A stretch of DNA of 64,000 nucleotides from Arsukibacterium sp. UBA3155 (GCA_002364615.1 DEYP01000002.1:175038-239037), one strand, 5' to 3'. Numbered from the stretch's first letter, positions 16,345 through 26,215 are shown. The notes: generated by a model from the sequence alone, not told the origin. Numbers and translations are program-made.

Positions 16345-17119
16345 TATTTTAACGAGCCTGAATTTACAAGCAAACACTGAGGTGGTCCTCGACGGTAAGC
16401 TGATCCAGGGCAGTTTAATCCGAGGTGAGGTGCCAGCTGGCTCAAAAGTGCAGTTCAATGAGCAGCCGCTTAGTGTAACCGCTCAAGGCCAGTTTGTGTT
16501 TGGGATTGGCCGTGATGCCAGCCTGGCACATCAGTTAACCGTTATTAAGCCAGATGACACGCAACACATCATACCGTTGCAATTCCAGGCTCGGCAGTAC
16601 GATATTCAGCGCATCACTGGCGTGGCACAAAAATATGTCACACCACCGGCTGAGGTTACGACACGAATTCAGCGCGACAATCGGAAGGTCAGGGCAGTAC
16701 GTAACACCCTGAGTAAACAAACGGCTATTTTTGCTAAGCCACATCGGCCTGCAGAGGGCCGGATATCCGGGGTGTATGGCAGTCAACGGGTATTTAATGG
16801 CGAGCCACGCAATCCGCATTATGGTTTAGATATCGCTGCCCCTGTCGGTGCGCCAGTGCTCGCCCCGTGGGAGGGTATAGTGCTACTGGCGGAAGATTTA
16901 TACTATTCAGGCTTTACGTTGATTATCGATCATGGGATGGGTGTCAGCTCTACCTTAATGCATTTACATGCTATTGATGTCGTCGTTGGCCAACACGTTC
17001 GGCAGGGTGAAAAAGTGGCTGAAGTGGGTGCCACAGGCCGGGTAACCGGCCCTCATCTGGACTGGCGGATTAACTGGTTTCAGGAGCGGTTGGACCCTCA
17101 GTTGCTGCTGGTGGAATAG
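16307..17119 (+). CDS. M23-family periplasmic metallopeptidase
   Basis: The 270-residue protein has a signal peptide (about 1-22, ending LQA), an N-terminal beta-rich region and a C-terminal LytM/M23 domain. Zinc ligands are visible in HYGLDIAAPVG (H-x3-D) and in LMHLHAI (H-x-H). It most likely cuts peptidoglycan cross-bridges, as a murein endopeptidase. Its start overlaps the end of the PTPS-like gene by 38 bp, so translation may be coupled. Its last 50 bp overlap the end of the convergent M61 peptidase gene. Confidence 0.9.
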   Translation: MKVWLKALLLSCSILTSLNLQANTEVVLDGKLIQGSLIRGEVPAGSKVQFNEQPLSVTAQGQFVFGIGRDASLAHQLTVIKPDDTQHIIPLQFQARQYDIQRITGVAQKYVTPPAEVTTRIQRDNRKVRAVRNTLSKQTAIFAKPHRPAEGRISGVYGSQRVFNGEPRNPHYGLDIAAPVGAPVLAPWEGIVLLAEDLYYSGFTLIIDHGMGVSSTLMHLHAIDVVVGQHVRQGEKVAEVGATGRVTGPHLDWRINWFQERLDPQLLLVE

Positions 17120-18893
17120 TAACGTCCTGTTGTAACCAACTTGCCGCCTTCAAAGCATCATTAAATTGCAGGCAGGCGATTTTTGCTGCAGCAACTTGCA
17201 TAGGTAGCTGCAGGGTCAACAAACGGTCTTTACGGTAAACAACAAGCGGTTGTTGCGTTGCTAGCTCTACGCGTTTTAGTAATTGCGGCAATGTTTGTTC
17301 CGTTATTTTCCAGCCGGCCAAAGCCAGTAGCTGATCGCCGACCATTACGCCCGCCTGAGCAGCTGCACCCCCCGCGATTATCTGGGTAACAGTGACTAAA
17401 CCTTGTTGCACCTTAATACCTGCCGCCAGATACGCCGGCAGGGCGCGACCTTCCTTGTTATCTTTACCACCAAAATCAGCGTGATCCAACGCCGGACGAA
17501 AGTTAAGCGTTAAGCCAAGTTGCGAAGCGGCATCTTTGATAGGTAAAGGCTTACTCTGGCAGGCCCAGTCGCGTGCTTTGTCAGCAAGCTCTGCAAATCC
17601 CATAGCGGTTAAACTGTTAAACAGGCTGTGCTCGTCGGTACCGCTTGTCAGGTAGTGTTGATACATATGCCGGCAAATGTCTTGTAATGAACTGCCTTGC
17701 TGGCGCAAGGCGCCTTCAAGACAAAAAGCCAGTAAAGCCCCCTTCGCGTAATAGCTAACCACCGCATTAACGGCATTCTCGTCTTGTTTATAAAATTTTG
17801 TCCAGGCATTAAAACTACTATCTGCCAGGCTCTGCAGCATATCCGACGGGCTACGTGTTACCCGGCTGATGGTTTTTTCCAGCTGAGCCAAATAGCGCTC
17901 AGGTTGAATTATTCCACTTTGTACTAACGCCAGATCATCAAAGTAAGAGGTAAAGCCTTCATAGATCCATAACTGCCGGCTGTATTGCTCAGCATCCAAT
18001 TGATAGGGATGGAATTCAGTTGGTTTTAATCGTTTTACCCACCAGGTATGAAAATATTCATGGCTGCACAGCGCAAGCAATTGCTGATAGTTATCATCAG
18101 GGTCCGTCATATTTTTTTCTGGCAAGTCATAACGATTGCAGAGCAAAAGCGTAGAGAACTGATGCTCTAAGCCACCGTATCCTTGCTCTGTGACCCACAG
18201 TAAAAACCAGTATCGGTCTAAATCAGTGGGTAAGGTTTTAAATACCTGGCGCTGTTGCTGACAAATTTGTTGTAAATCGTTAGTCAAACGAGTTATGTCA
18301 GCCAGGTTATTACCGGTTACCACCAGATAATGAGGGATCTCATTAATGCTGAACTGCTGCAGGCTGAAAATTCCTGTCAGAATGGGGCTGTCAATTAAAC
18401 TGGCATAATCTGTCGCCTGATACAGACCAAAATCTAGAAAAGGGGTGCCGTTAACCGGAGATAATGCAGTCGCTACCCGCCAGTTTTCTGTACCGGTCGC
18501 AGTGGGCTTAGTTAGCAGGATCTGGTGTGGCGTTTGCGACAGCTCACTAACATTAAGACATAACGCCGCCGGGTTTAATACCGCCAACTCATCATCAACA
18601 TACGCAGCACGGACGGACAAATCATAAGCATAAATAACATACTTAACACTAACCGGTGCGTGACGACACCTTAGCTGCCAACACTGTTTATCCAGCTGCG
18701 CTAGTTCCAGTGAACCATTTTCATCAAAGGCACTGATAGAGACGATATGTTTCGCAAAATCACGGATCATATAACTGCCGGGAAGCCATGCCGGCATACT
18801 TAACTGATGAACAGAAGAGGTGGGTTGAAAGCTTAACGTAAGCGAAATTAAGTGACTACTGATATCTTGTATTGTTAACTGGTAACTGACCAC
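17070..18893 (-). CDS. M61-family glycyl aminopeptidase-like metallopeptidase with PDZ domain
   Basis: The 607-residue protein has an N-terminal beta-domain, a catalytic domain with HEYFH at about 278-282 (zinc site, followed by WWVKRLKP) and the downstream glutamate in YEGFTSYFDD, and a PDZ-like domain at about 480-570 (GGAAAQAGVMVGDQLLAL). This is the domain order of M61 peptidases. No signal peptide is obvious, so it may be cytoplasmic. It overlaps the M23 gene by 50 bp at the 3' ends. The C-terminal 17 residues beyond the PDZ fold are proline/threonine-rich and lie in the overlap. Confidence 0.92.
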   Translation of the reverse strand: MVSYQLTIQDISSHLISLTLSFQPTSSVHQLSMPAWLPGSYMIRDFAKHIVSISAFDENGSLELAQLDKQCWQLRCRHAPVSVKYVIYAYDLSVRAAYVDDELAVLNPAALCLNVSELSQTPHQILLTKPTATGTENWRVATALSPVNGTPFLDFGLYQATDYASLIDSPILTGIFSLQQFSINEIPHYLVVTGNNLADITRLTNDLQQICQQQRQVFKTLPTDLDRYWFLLWVTEQGYGGLEHQFSTLLLCNRYDLPEKNMTDPDDNYQQLLALCSHEYFHTWWVKRLKPTEFHPYQLDAEQYSRQLWIYEGFTSYFDDLALVQSGIIQPERYLAQLEKTISRVTRSPSDMLQSLADSSFNAWTKFYKQDENAVNAVVSYYAKGALLAFCLEGALRQQGSSLQDICRHMYQHYLTSGTDEHSLFNSLTAMGFAELADKARDWACQSKPLPIKDAASQLGLTLNFRPALDHADFGGKDNKEGRALPAYLAAGIKVQQGLVTVTQIIAGGAAAQAGVMVGDQLLALAGWKITEQTLPQLLKRVELATQQPLVVYRKDRLLTLQLPMQVAAAKIACLQFNDALKAASWLQQDVTIPPAATEGPTAPETS

Positions 18894-19013
18894 GTTGCTA
18901 AAACCTCTTGTAGTGATGTTGACCCTGAAAACGGATATTAACCACCAAATGTGCTATTTGATGGCCAGGCATGCTATTTGATTGTCAGACAATAACGGTG
19001 TGCACTGAAGGCC

Positions 19014-19022
19014 TGTTATAAT
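19014..19022 (+). promoter_or_regulatory. Extended -10 promoter of the thioesterase gene
   Basis: TGTTATAAT is a consensus extended -10 element (TGn plus TATAAT) 37 bp before the ATG at 19060. Confidence 0.6.
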
Positions 19023-19059
19023 ACATGCCGTTAATGAGTCATTATAGAGTGAGTAGCTT

Positions 19060-19476
19060 ATGTCAAACACGCCACCCAGTGAAGCCCTTATTGCCAAACG
19101 AATGGCTCATGCCGTCACCCGGGTTACTAAGACAGTCTTTCCTGGTCGAACGAATCATCACAATACGTTATTTGGCGGTGAAGCATTGGCCTGGATGGAC
19201 GAAGCTGCATTTATTGCTGCAACGCGTTTCTGTCGCAAGCCCTTGGTTACGGTATGTTCTGACCGGGTTGATTTCAAAGAGTCTATTCCGGCCGGCACTA
19301 TTATTGAGCTGGTAGCACGGGTTGAGCATGTTGGCCGGACCAGTATTAAAGTGCACGTAGATATTTTTGTAGAAAATATGTACAGCGATGATCAGCATAA
19401 AGCGATATCGGGTAGTTTTACTTTTGTTGCTTTGGATTCGGATCGGAAACCCACGCCGGTACTGGCTGATTTCTGA
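19060..19476 (+). CDS. Acyl-CoA thioesterase, YciA/BFIT hot-dog type
   Basis: The 138-residue single hot-dog-domain protein carries NHHNTLFGGEALAWMDEAAFIAA, where the Asn and Asp are the catalytic residues of YciA-type thioesterases, then TVCSDRVDFKESIPAGTIIEL and VEHVGRTSIKVHV. These enzymes hydrolyse a broad range of acyl-CoAs and usually form hexamers in the cytoplasm. It has its own promoter and no obvious operon partner: the two-component genes start about 130 bp downstream. Confidence 0.9.
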   Translation: MSNTPPSEALIAKRMAHAVTRVTKTVFPGRTNHHNTLFGGEALAWMDEAAFIAATRFCRKPLVTVCSDRVDFKESIPAGTIIELVARVEHVGRTSIKVHVDIFVENMYSDDQHKAISGSFTFVALDSDRKPTPVLADF

Positions 19477-19603
19477 GTATGTGCTGACAGCAAAGATCAT
19501 CTGCAAAATTGCGATTAATGTCTGTTGAAATCAGTTCAAGCGTCAAGGCTTTAGACGCTATCTTCGTTATACTTTGCAAAGCGCAATAACCCGGAATTTT
19601 AAC

Positions 19604-20704
19604 TTGTACAAAGTGTTTGAAGATCGCAACCGGCAATTTTGGATCCTGCATAGTCTGGGATGGCTGGGTTTCGCCATTGTCAATTACCTCGGCTCTCTGG
19701 TACAGGAAACCCGTGATGCCTACCTTATCGTTGTAGCACTTGATGCCTACGTTGGCTGGCTTATCACGATACCGCTGCGCTATCTTTATCAGCGGATCTG
19801 GTTCTGGCAACCCTGGCGCATGATTTTATTGGTGCTGGTAGTGGCATTATTGATCGCTGCCATATGGACTATCGTAAGAAACTTTAATTACTGGGAAATT
19901 TATCGTCATGGCTACCGTCCGGACGATTGGCTGCAGTTCATTAAAGATACACCGGTTGCCTTTTATGTCATGCTGAGCTGGAGTGGTTTATATTTTGGGA
20001 TCAAGTATTACCAGACCCTGCAACTTGAGAAACAAAAGTCGCTAACGGCCACTAATAAAGCCCATGAAGCACAGCTGAAAATGTTGCGCTATCAGCTCAA
20101 TCCGCATTTTTTGTTTAATACCTTAAATGCTATTTCGACGCTGGTATTGATAAATGAAACCGACACGGCCAATAAAATGGTTACCAGACTAAGTGATTTT
20201 TTACGGTATTCTCTTTATAAAGATCCAATTAACCGGGTGCCGCTGGAGCAGGAGCTGTATGCTGCTAAGCTTTATCTGGAGATTGAAAAAGTTCGCTTCT
20301 CTGAGCGCTTAACCATTAGTTTTGATATTGAGCAAGGTACGGAGCGGGCCCTGGTGCCGAGTTTAATCTTACAACCGTTAATTGAAAACGCCATTAAATA
20401 CGCGGTTGCCAGCCAGGTCAGTGGCGGCAGCATTGCTATTACCGCGAAGAAATTTGGGCACGATTTATTACTGGAAGTGTCTGATAACGGACCGGGCATG
20501 CCAATTAGTGACGGAATTCCCAGAAACAGTGCCAGTGGTGTTGGCTTAGTGAATACCAAAGAGCGCCTGGCGGCACTTTATGATAATGATTTTGCTCTGG
20601 TATTGACACACAACGAGCCTAAAGGGCTTAAAGTCAATATCCGGATCCCATTACAGTTAGAGCAAGTGGAAACAAACCATGTTGAAGGTAATAATAGTAG
20701 ATGA
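19604..20704 (+). CDS. LytS/YehU-type sensor histidine kinase
   Basis: The protein (about 366 residues) has four hydrophobic helices in its first 150 residues, then a His_kinase domain with YQLNPHFLFNTLNAISTL (phospho-His in NPHFLFN) and a HATPase domain with LILQPLIENAIKYAV and DNGPGMP. The frame is open up to a TTG at 19574; I prefer the TTG at 19604 because CGGA lies about 8 bases upstream. A GTG at 19613 is also possible. Its stop overlaps the start of the LytTR regulator by 26 bp, so they form a two-component pair. The signal is unknown. Confidence 0.88.
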   Translation: MYKVFEDRNRQFWILHSLGWLGFAIVNYLGSLVQETRDAYLIVVALDAYVGWLITIPLRYLYQRIWFWQPWRMILLVLVVALLIAAIWTIVRNFNYWEIYRHGYRPDDWLQFIKDTPVAFYVMLSWSGLYFGIKYYQTLQLEKQKSLTATNKAHEAQLKMLRYQLNPHFLFNTLNAISTLVLINETDTANKMVTRLSDFLRYSLYKDPINRVPLEQELYAAKLYLEIEKVRFSERLTISFDIEQGTERALVPSLILQPLIENAIKYAVASQVSGGSIAITAKKFGHDLLLEVSDNGPGMPISDGIPRNSASGVGLVNTKERLAALYDNDFALVLTHNEPKGLKVNIRIPLQLEQVETNHVEGNNSR

Positions 20705-21497
20705 TGAACCCTTAGCACGAAAAGGCATGCTGGTCAGGCTTGCTGCCTTTGCTGAGTTAGATGTGGTTGCACAGTGCAGCAATGGTGATGAAGCCGTCAG
20801 CCAGATCCTGGAATTGAAACCTGATGTGGTATTTCTGGATGTTGAAATGCCGGGTATGGATGGTTTTGCGGTATTAAAAACCCTGCAGCAACGGCAGATA
20901 AAATTACCTTATATTGTGTTTGTTACCGCTTACGATCATTATGCGTTTAATGCTTTTGAAGTGAATGCACTTGATTACGTGTTAAAACCTGTCGAGCCTG
21001 AACGATTGAAAGCGGCAGTGGAGAAAGTGTTAAAGTTTCATGCGGCCGCAGACAGTCAGAAGCATAAAGGGCAGCTTGCAGCCGCCGTTGCAAAACTGAC
21101 CGGTGACGAGACCGGAAATATTCTTCAACGTCTGGATAAATCTGAGCCTGTCGTTAATGACCGCTTTCCAGAGGCTATTAGTATTAAGGACAGTGGTGAA
21201 ATTACCCGGGTTCCTGTTGCAGAAATAGACTGGGTCGATGCCGCCGGCGACTATATGTGCATTCATACTAAAGACGGTCAAACGCATATTCTTCGCCGCA
21301 CTATGAAAGAATTGGAGCAAGAACTTGATCCCAGACTGTTTGTGCGGGTGCACCGCTCGGCCATTGTTAATGTCCATACAATTGCTAAGTTACAAATGTT
21401 GTCGAACGGCGAACATCAGCTAATGCTAACCAATGGCCAGGCCGTTAAGGTCAGCCGCAGTTACAAAGACAGGGTCAAACAGGTGTTTAGTCACTAG
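20679..21497 (+). CDS. LytTR-family response regulator
   Basis: The 272-residue regulator has a receiver domain (VDDEP at 8-11, phospho-acceptor Asp54 in FLDVEMPG, Lys in YVLKPVEP) and a C-terminal LytTR DNA-binding domain (WVDAAGDYMCIHT, HRSAIVN, SRSYKDRVK). A linker of about 60 residues joins them. It overlaps the kinase gene by 26 bp. LytTR regulators bind pairs of short direct repeats, but I could not assign target sites in the window. Confidence 0.95.
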   Translation: MLKVIIVDDEPLARKGMLVRLAAFAELDVVAQCSNGDEAVSQILELKPDVVFLDVEMPGMDGFAVLKTLQQRQIKLPYIVFVTAYDHYAFNAFEVNALDYVLKPVEPERLKAAVEKVLKFHAAADSQKHKGQLAAAVAKLTGDETGNILQRLDKSEPVVNDRFPEAISIKDSGEITRVPVAEIDWVDAAGDYMCIHTKDGQTHILRRTMKELEQELDPRLFVRVHRSAIVNVHTIAKLQMLSNGEHQLMLTNGQAVKVSRSYKDRVKQVFSH

Positions 21498-21534
21498 CGT
21501 TAATGATCAGCGCTGATAACCCGGATGTGGCAGC

Positions 21535-22530
21535 TTAAAAGCTGCCAATCTGCTGCTGCCACCGCACTAAAAAAGGATCGATAGCTTTTGCCCGTTCGCC
21601 GGTTTTGGCCAGAGGGTATAACCGGGCTTCGCCATCCACTTCGCCTGCCATTACTAAATTAGCCCCTTGCAGCAACTGCTCTACTGCGAATGCGCCCAGC
21701 TTAGTGGCCAGGATCCTGTCAGCACCAACCGGGCTGCCACCACGCTGAATATGGCCCAGGATGCAAGCCCGACATTCAATCCCGATCGCCATTGTCAGGG
21801 CTTCGGCCAGTGCCGTAACGCCGCCGGGGTAGCTATGCTCTGCCACCACGATGAGATAACTGGTTTTTCCTTTCAGTAACTGGGCATGCTTAATAGGCGT
21901 AATAATCGTATTAAGATTATCTGCATCAAGTTTGCCAAATTCCGGGCAAATTATTTGTTCAGCTCCGCCGGCAATGCCAGCGGCCAGACTCAGGTAACCA
22001 CTATGGCGGCCCATCAGTTCCACTAAGAAAATACGCTCGAATGCGTCGGCAGTGTCGCGTATTTTATCAATCGCATCCAGTGCTGTATCAATGGCAGTGG
22101 CAAAACCAATGGTAGTGTCAGTGCCGTCAACATCATTATCAATGGTGCCCGGCACACCAATTAACTGACCACGGTAGTGTTTGCTAATGGCCATGGTGCC
22201 GCGAAAACTGCCATCACCGCCAATAACAATAAGTGCATCAATATTCAGTTGATCCAAAATTGCTGCCGCCTTAACCGGCCCATCGGGCTGTTCCATAGCC
22301 GGGCAACGGGCGCTTTTTAAAATGGTACCGCCACGCTGGATTATGTTATCGACATGGTGAGGGTGTAATGTCTGAAACTCCTGCTCCAGTAAACCATTAA
22401 AACCATGTTTAAAACCGATGACATCGATATTGCAGGCATTAGCAGTTAACAAAACAGCTCTGATACAGGCGTTCATGCCTGGGGCATCACCACCAGAAGT
22501 TAATACTGCTAATCGTTTGATATTACCCAT
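21535..22530 (-). CDS. pfkA: ATP-dependent 6-phosphofructokinase PfkA
   Basis: The 331-residue enzyme phosphorylates fructose 6-phosphate to fructose 1,6-bisphosphate. Typical blocks are LTSGGDAPGMNACIRA, GGDGSFRG, PGTIDNDVDGTDTT, MGRHSGYLS and LGHIQRGGSP. The glycine after GGDGSxx fits the ATP-using rather than the pyrophosphate-using type. The presence of PfkA beside a full Entner-Doudoroff cluster means both glycolytic routes may run. It is a single gene transcribed away from the EamA gene. Confidence 0.95.
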   Translation of the reverse strand: MGNIKRLAVLTSGGDAPGMNACIRAVLLTANACNIDVIGFKHGFNGLLEQEFQTLHPHHVDNIIQRGGTILKSARCPAMEQPDGPVKAAAILDQLNIDALIVIGGDGSFRGTMAISKHYRGQLIGVPGTIDNDVDGTDTTIGFATAIDTALDAIDKIRDTADAFERIFLVELMGRHSGYLSLAAGIAGGAEQIICPEFGKLDADNLNTIITPIKHAQLLKGKTSYLIVVAEHSYPGGVTALAEALTMAIGIECRACILGHIQRGGSPVGADRILATKLGAFAVEQLLQGANLVMAGEVDGEARLYPLAKTGERAKAIDPFLVRWQQQIGSF

Positions 22531-22705
22531 TGTCTTTGCTGCTCCTATACTGCCAGCTTAAGCCTGGGCTCAGTATAGATGTTCAATCACAACTGAACTT
22601 GATTTGTCGCAAATTTTCACAAACTACAAGACAGTACAACGGAAAATAAGCGACAATACCCGCGCTGGACAACCAGCCTTTGTCTGCTTGAGGGAACCTT
22701 GCCGT

Positions 22706-23677
22706 ATGCACCAAATTACCGGAAAAAGTTTAATTGGCCTATCATTGGCGTTAACCACGGCTATTTTGTGGGGGATGTTGCCGATAGCGTTAAAAATGGT
22801 GCTAGAAGTGATGTCAGCCAATACCATCACCGCCATCCGGTTTCTGGCAGCAGCTGTTATTGTCGGCATATGGCTGGCAGCCCGCGGTAAGTTGCCGGCA
22901 CTTAAATTGCTGGCCAACCGTAAAGTTGCGGGATTGATGCTGATCGCCGTAGTGGGTTTATTATCAAACTACATCATGTACTTAAGCGGGTTAAATTACC
23001 TGAGTGCAGAAACAGGGCAGGTAGTTATTCAATTAGCCCCATTCCTGATGATGCTCGGTGGCATTATTATTTTTAAAGAAAAACTTTTACTGTGGCAGAA
23101 AATAGGCGCTGGCACTTTGTTGGGGGGCCTGGTACTGTTTTTCAACGAGCGGCTGGTGCAGCTGGTTATGCAAGCCAGTTCAGAAACGCTTGGTGTAGTA
23201 TTAGTCATTGCTGCCGGTATTACCTGGGCTGCTTATGCGCTGGCACAGAAACAATTACTGGTTAATTACAGCTCAAAACAAATTATGTATTTGTTGTACG
23301 TTGCCGGTACCATTTGCTTTATACCGGTTTCTGATTTTGCACCGTTATTCATGATGAGCTATTTACATTGGGCACTGCTGATATTTTGCTGTCTTAACAC
23401 CGTGGTGGCATATGGCGCTTTTGCAGAAGCATTACACCACTGGGAAGCATCAAAGGTAAGTGCAGTATTGGCTGTAACGCCTTTATTTACGATTCTTTTT
23501 GCCAATATTACCAGCTGGTTGTTTCCGGATTTTCTGCAAGCTCAGCAGCTTAATCTCTGGTCGTGGCTTGGCGCTCTGATGGTTGTTACCGGTTCGGCCT
23601 TAACCGCGCTGGCACCACAGTTTGTCGAGTATCGGGCTGCCAAACGGGTCAGAAAGTTACAACGAGACGTGTTTTAA
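22706..23677 (+). CDS. EamA/DMT-family membrane transporter
   Basis: The protein (323 residues) shows ten hydrophobic helices in two EamA repeats, as in drug/metabolite exporters: LALTTAILWGMLPIALK begins the first and GVVLVIAAGITWAAYALAQK the second. The frame runs up to a TTG at 22604, but the ATG at 22706 (MHQITGKSLIG) is better: AGGGA lies upstream and the extra residues are not hydrophobic. The substrate is unknown. It ends at a bidirectional terminator shared with pyk. Confidence 0.88.
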   Translation: MHQITGKSLIGLSLALTTAILWGMLPIALKMVLEVMSANTITAIRFLAAAVIVGIWLAARGKLPALKLLANRKVAGLMLIAVVGLLSNYIMYLSGLNYLSAETGQVVIQLAPFLMMLGGIIIFKEKLLLWQKIGAGTLLGGLVLFFNERLVQLVMQASSETLGVVLVIAAGITWAAYALAQKQLLVNYSSKQIMYLLYVAGTICFIPVSDFAPLFMMSYLHWALLIFCCLNTVVAYGAFAEALHHWEASKVSAVLAVTPLFTILFANITSWLFPDFLQAQQLNLWSWLGALMVVTGSALTALAPQFVEYRAAKRVRKLQRDVF

Positions 23678-23697
23678 CCCGGGAAATATGCGGGCAA

Positions 23698-23722
23698 CAA
23701 AAAAGGGCCTTAGGCCCTTTTT
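23698..23722. terminator. Bidirectional terminator between the EamA gene and pyk
   Basis: AAAAAGGGCC and GGCCCTTTTT flank a 3-base loop, forming a perfect hairpin with A and T runs on either side. Confidence 0.92.
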
Positions 23723-23782
23723 ACATTCTTTAAGTACGGTCAGTCTCGGTCAACCGACGTAATACTGGTCTATAATTCCGGT

Positions 23783-25219
23783 CTATTTAACCTGAACAAT
23801 TTTACAGGTGTTTGACGCCCCGATGGTTTCCATGGCATCACCATGGGTCATAATAACCAGATCGCCACTTTTCAGGCCAGCCTGTTTACGAATGGCGGCA
23901 ATAGCAGCATCAGCCAATGATTGCTCATGGAGTTCTGTGCTGTCAAAAAATGCCGGATAGACCCCACGATACAGCGCCATCTTATTTAAGGTTTTATCAT
24001 GACGTGATAACGCATAAATTGGCTGCGGAGAAGTGATACGTGACATCAGCTTGGCAGTGTAACCCGACTCCGTTAAAGCGATAATGGCTTTAATATCGGA
24101 TAAATGATTAGCGGCATACATGGCAGATAACGCTATCGTTTCACTGATTTCAGTAAAGGCGACGTCCATCCGGTGTTTAGAGATTTGCACACTGGGGTGT
24201 TTTTCTGCGCCATCACAAACCCGGGCCATCGCTTTTACGGTTTCAGTAGGATATTTACCCGCCGCAGTTTCCGCAGATAACATCACTGCGTCAGTACCAT
24301 CCAGCACGGCATTAGCGACATCCATTACCTCAGCACGGGTAGGCATGGGGCTTTCTATCATGCTTTCCATCATCTGAGTGGCCGTTATCACCACACGGTT
24401 AAGCTGACGGGAACGAGCGATAATTCTTTTTTGTTGGCCAACCAGTTCAGCGTCGCCGATTTCTACCCCTAGATCACCACGCGCAACCATCACTGCATCC
24501 GATGCCCGGATAATATCATCCAGGGTTTCATTGTCAGCTACCGCTTCAGCACGCTCGATTTTTGCCATTAAACGAGCTTCAGAGCCTGCGGCACGCGCTA
24601 ATTCACGAGCCAGGCGCATGTCATCACCACTGCGTGGGAATGACACAGCAAGAAAATCGACATCTATTTCTGCCGCAGTAATAATATCGGCTTTGTCTTT
24701 TTCAGTCAGGGCAGGAGCAGTTAATCCGCCGCCCTGACGGTTAATGCCTTTATTGTTACTGAGCTTGCCGCCAACCGTAACAATGGTGTACACCCGATCA
24801 CCATCAACGCGCTCAACCTGTAGTTGGATCCTGCCGTCATCCAGTAGCAATAAATCACCGTCGCTTACATCCTGTGGTAGCGCTTTGTAATCAATTCCCA
24901 CCTGATGATGATCGCCTTCACCTTTTGCCAAGCCGGCATCTAATACAAATTGCTGCCCTTCAGCTAACAGCACTGCGCCTTCTTTGAAGGTCGACACCCG
25001 AATTTTCGGGCCCTGCAGATCGCCAAGGATAGCAACATGTGCGCCTAATTTATTTGCGGCTGCTCTTACCATAGTGGCCCGTTCCCGGTGATCATCAGCA
25101 CTACCATGAGAAAAATTCAGCCTGAACACGGAAGCGCCGGCGCTGATAAGTTTTTCAATAGATTGCTGGGTATTGGTAGCGGGGCCGAGGGTTGCGACTA
25201 TTTTGGTTCTTCTTGGCAT
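23783..25219 (-). CDS. pyk: Pyruvate kinase
   Basis: The 478-residue enzyme makes pyruvate and ATP from phosphoenolpyruvate. Visible blocks: [12 protein letters not shown] at the N-terminus, [29 protein letters not shown] (active-site Lys), [12 protein letters not shown] and ATQMMESMI. Length and sequence suit the PykA-type enzyme of gammaproteobacteria. A HexR operator overlaps its -35 box (25268-25282), so it probably belongs to the same regulon as the zwf operon. hexR lies directly upstream on the same strand. Confidence 0.96.
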   Translation of the reverse strand: MPRRTKIVATLGPATNTQQSIEKLISAGASVFRLNFSHGSADDHRERATMVRAAANKLGAHVAILGDLQGPKIRVSTFKEGAVLLAEGQQFVLDAGLAKGEGDHHQVGIDYKALPQDVSDGDLLLLDDGRIQLQVERVDGDRVYTIVTVGGKLSNNKGINRQGGGLTAPALTEKDKADIITAAEIDVDFLAVSFPRSGDDMRLARELARAAGSEARLMAKIERAEAVADNETLDDIIRASDAVMVARGDLGVEIGDAELVGQQKRIIARSRQLNRVVITATQMMESMIESPMPTRAEVMDVANAVLDGTDAVMLSAETAAGKYPTETVKAMARVCDGAEKHPSVQISKHRMDVAFTEISETIALSAMYAANHLSDIKAIIALTESGYTAKLMSRITSPQPIYALSRHDKTLNKMALYRGVYPAFFDSTELHEQSLADAAIAAIRKQAGLKSGDLVIMTHGDAMETIGASNTCKIVQVK

Positions 25220-25244
25220 CAGATGCTCCTGCTGTTAAACGCGG

Positions 25245-25273
25245 ATCTTACAAGGTGTTTAGTGTAATGTAAT
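25245..25273 (-). promoter_or_regulatory. pyk promoter
   Basis: On the minus strand ATTACA (25268-25273) is separated by 17 bases from TAAGAT (25245-25250). The -35 box lies inside the HexR palindrome. Confidence 0.55.
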
Positions 25274-25282
25274 TTTATTACA
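25268..25282. promoter_or_regulatory. HexR operator of pyk
   Basis: TGTAATTTTATTACA matches the HexR palindrome TGTARTTWWWYTACA (consensus recalled from Shewanella and related genera). It is 49 bp upstream of the pyk start and covers the -35 region, as expected for repression. Confidence 0.85.
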
Positions 25283-25310
25283 GAATACAGCGACATTAAG
25301 CGCTAACATA

Positions 25311-25337
25311 ACAGGTTGGTGCAGTTGCCCAACCTGT
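25311..25337 (-). terminator. Hairpin between hexR and pyk
   Basis: ACAGGTTGG (25311-25319) and CCAACCTGT (25329-25337) pair perfectly over a 9-base loop. No long T-run follows on the minus strand, so it may be a weak terminator or a pause site rather than a full stop for hexR transcripts. Confidence 0.45.
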
Positions 25338-25357
25338 TGACGGGTTAGTTGGTATTT

Positions 25358-26215
25358 TTAATTGTTAAAGTCTTTCTTTTCAAAGCGTGAACCACGCAGG
25401 CTGTCTTTAACTTTTTTCAGATTTTCCCGGAATTTACTGCCCCGACGTAAGGTAAAGCCCGTCGCCAGAATATCAATCAGCACCAGTTGCGCCACTCGTG
25501 AGGCCATTGGCATATACATGTCGGTATCTTCCGGTACATCTAAAGACAGCACCAGGGTACATTCACGCGCCAGCGGGCTGTCGTAGGCAGTAATTCCAAT
25601 AACAGTAGCATCATTTTCCCGGGCAATGGCGGCAATGTCACAAAGGTTTTTGGTGCGGCCGGTATGGCTGATACACACCACCACATCACCGTCTGAACTG
25701 TTAATTGCCGACATCCGTTGCATTACGATGTCATCGAAACACACTACGGGAACATTAAAGCGGAAAAACTTATTCTGGGCATCATGGGCGACAGATGCCG
25801 ACGCGCCCAAACCAAAAAAAGAAATTTTCTTAGCTTGAGTTAATACATCTACAGCACGATTAATAGTATTAATATCAACATGTTGCCTGGCAGTATCTAA
25901 CGCCGCCATGGTAGACTCAAAAATTTTAGCGGTATATGCCTCAGGGCCATCCTCTTCTTCTACGTGGCGGTTTACATAAGGGGTACCATTGGCCAGGCTT
26001 TGTGCCAGATGAAGTTTAAAATCAGGAAAGCCTTTAGTATCAAGGCGCCGGCAGAAGCGGTTAACGGTAGGCTCACTGACATCGGCCATTTTAGCCAGTG
26101 CTGCTATACTACTATGTATAGTAATTTGTGGATTAGCCAGAATAACATCAGCAACCTTGCGCTCAGATTTGCTGAAGCTGGTAGCACTACCTACGATTTT
26201 TTCCAGTACATTCAT
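25358..26215 (-). CDS. hexR: HexR, RpiR-family regulator of central carbon metabolism
   Basis: The 285-residue protein has an N-terminal helix-turn-helix (SIAALAKMADVSEPTVNRFCRRL, residues about 38-60) and a C-terminal SIS sugar-phosphate domain (ISFFGLGASASVAHDAQ, VVVCISHTGRTKN). HexR binds 2-keto-3-deoxy-6-phosphogluconate, which releases it from its operators. It is divergent from zwf, with 260 bp between the starts. Operators matching its known motif are found at zwf and pyk, which supports the call. Confidence 0.95.
   Translation of the reverse strand: MNVLEKIVGSATSFSKSERKVADVILANPQITIHSSIAALAKMADVSEPTVNRFCRRLDTKGFPDFKLHLAQSLANGTPYVNRHVEEEDGPEAYTAKIFESTMAALDTARQHVDINTINRAVDVLTQAKKISFFGLGASASVAHDAQNKFFRFNVPVVCFDDIVMQRMSAINSSDGDVVVCISHTGRTKNLCDIAAIARENDATVIGITAYDSPLARECTLVLSLDVPEDTDMYMPMASRVAQLVLIDILATGFTLRRGSKFRENLKKVKDSLRGSRFEKKDFNN

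Noticed and set aside
18940..18985. Short direct repeat (tgctatttgat twice)
   Set aside because: Two copies of 11 bp in an intergenic region are too little to call an operator or mobile element scar.
22604..22705. Upstream extension of the EamA transporter
   Set aside because: The added residues are polar, start with TTG and lack a ribosome binding site.
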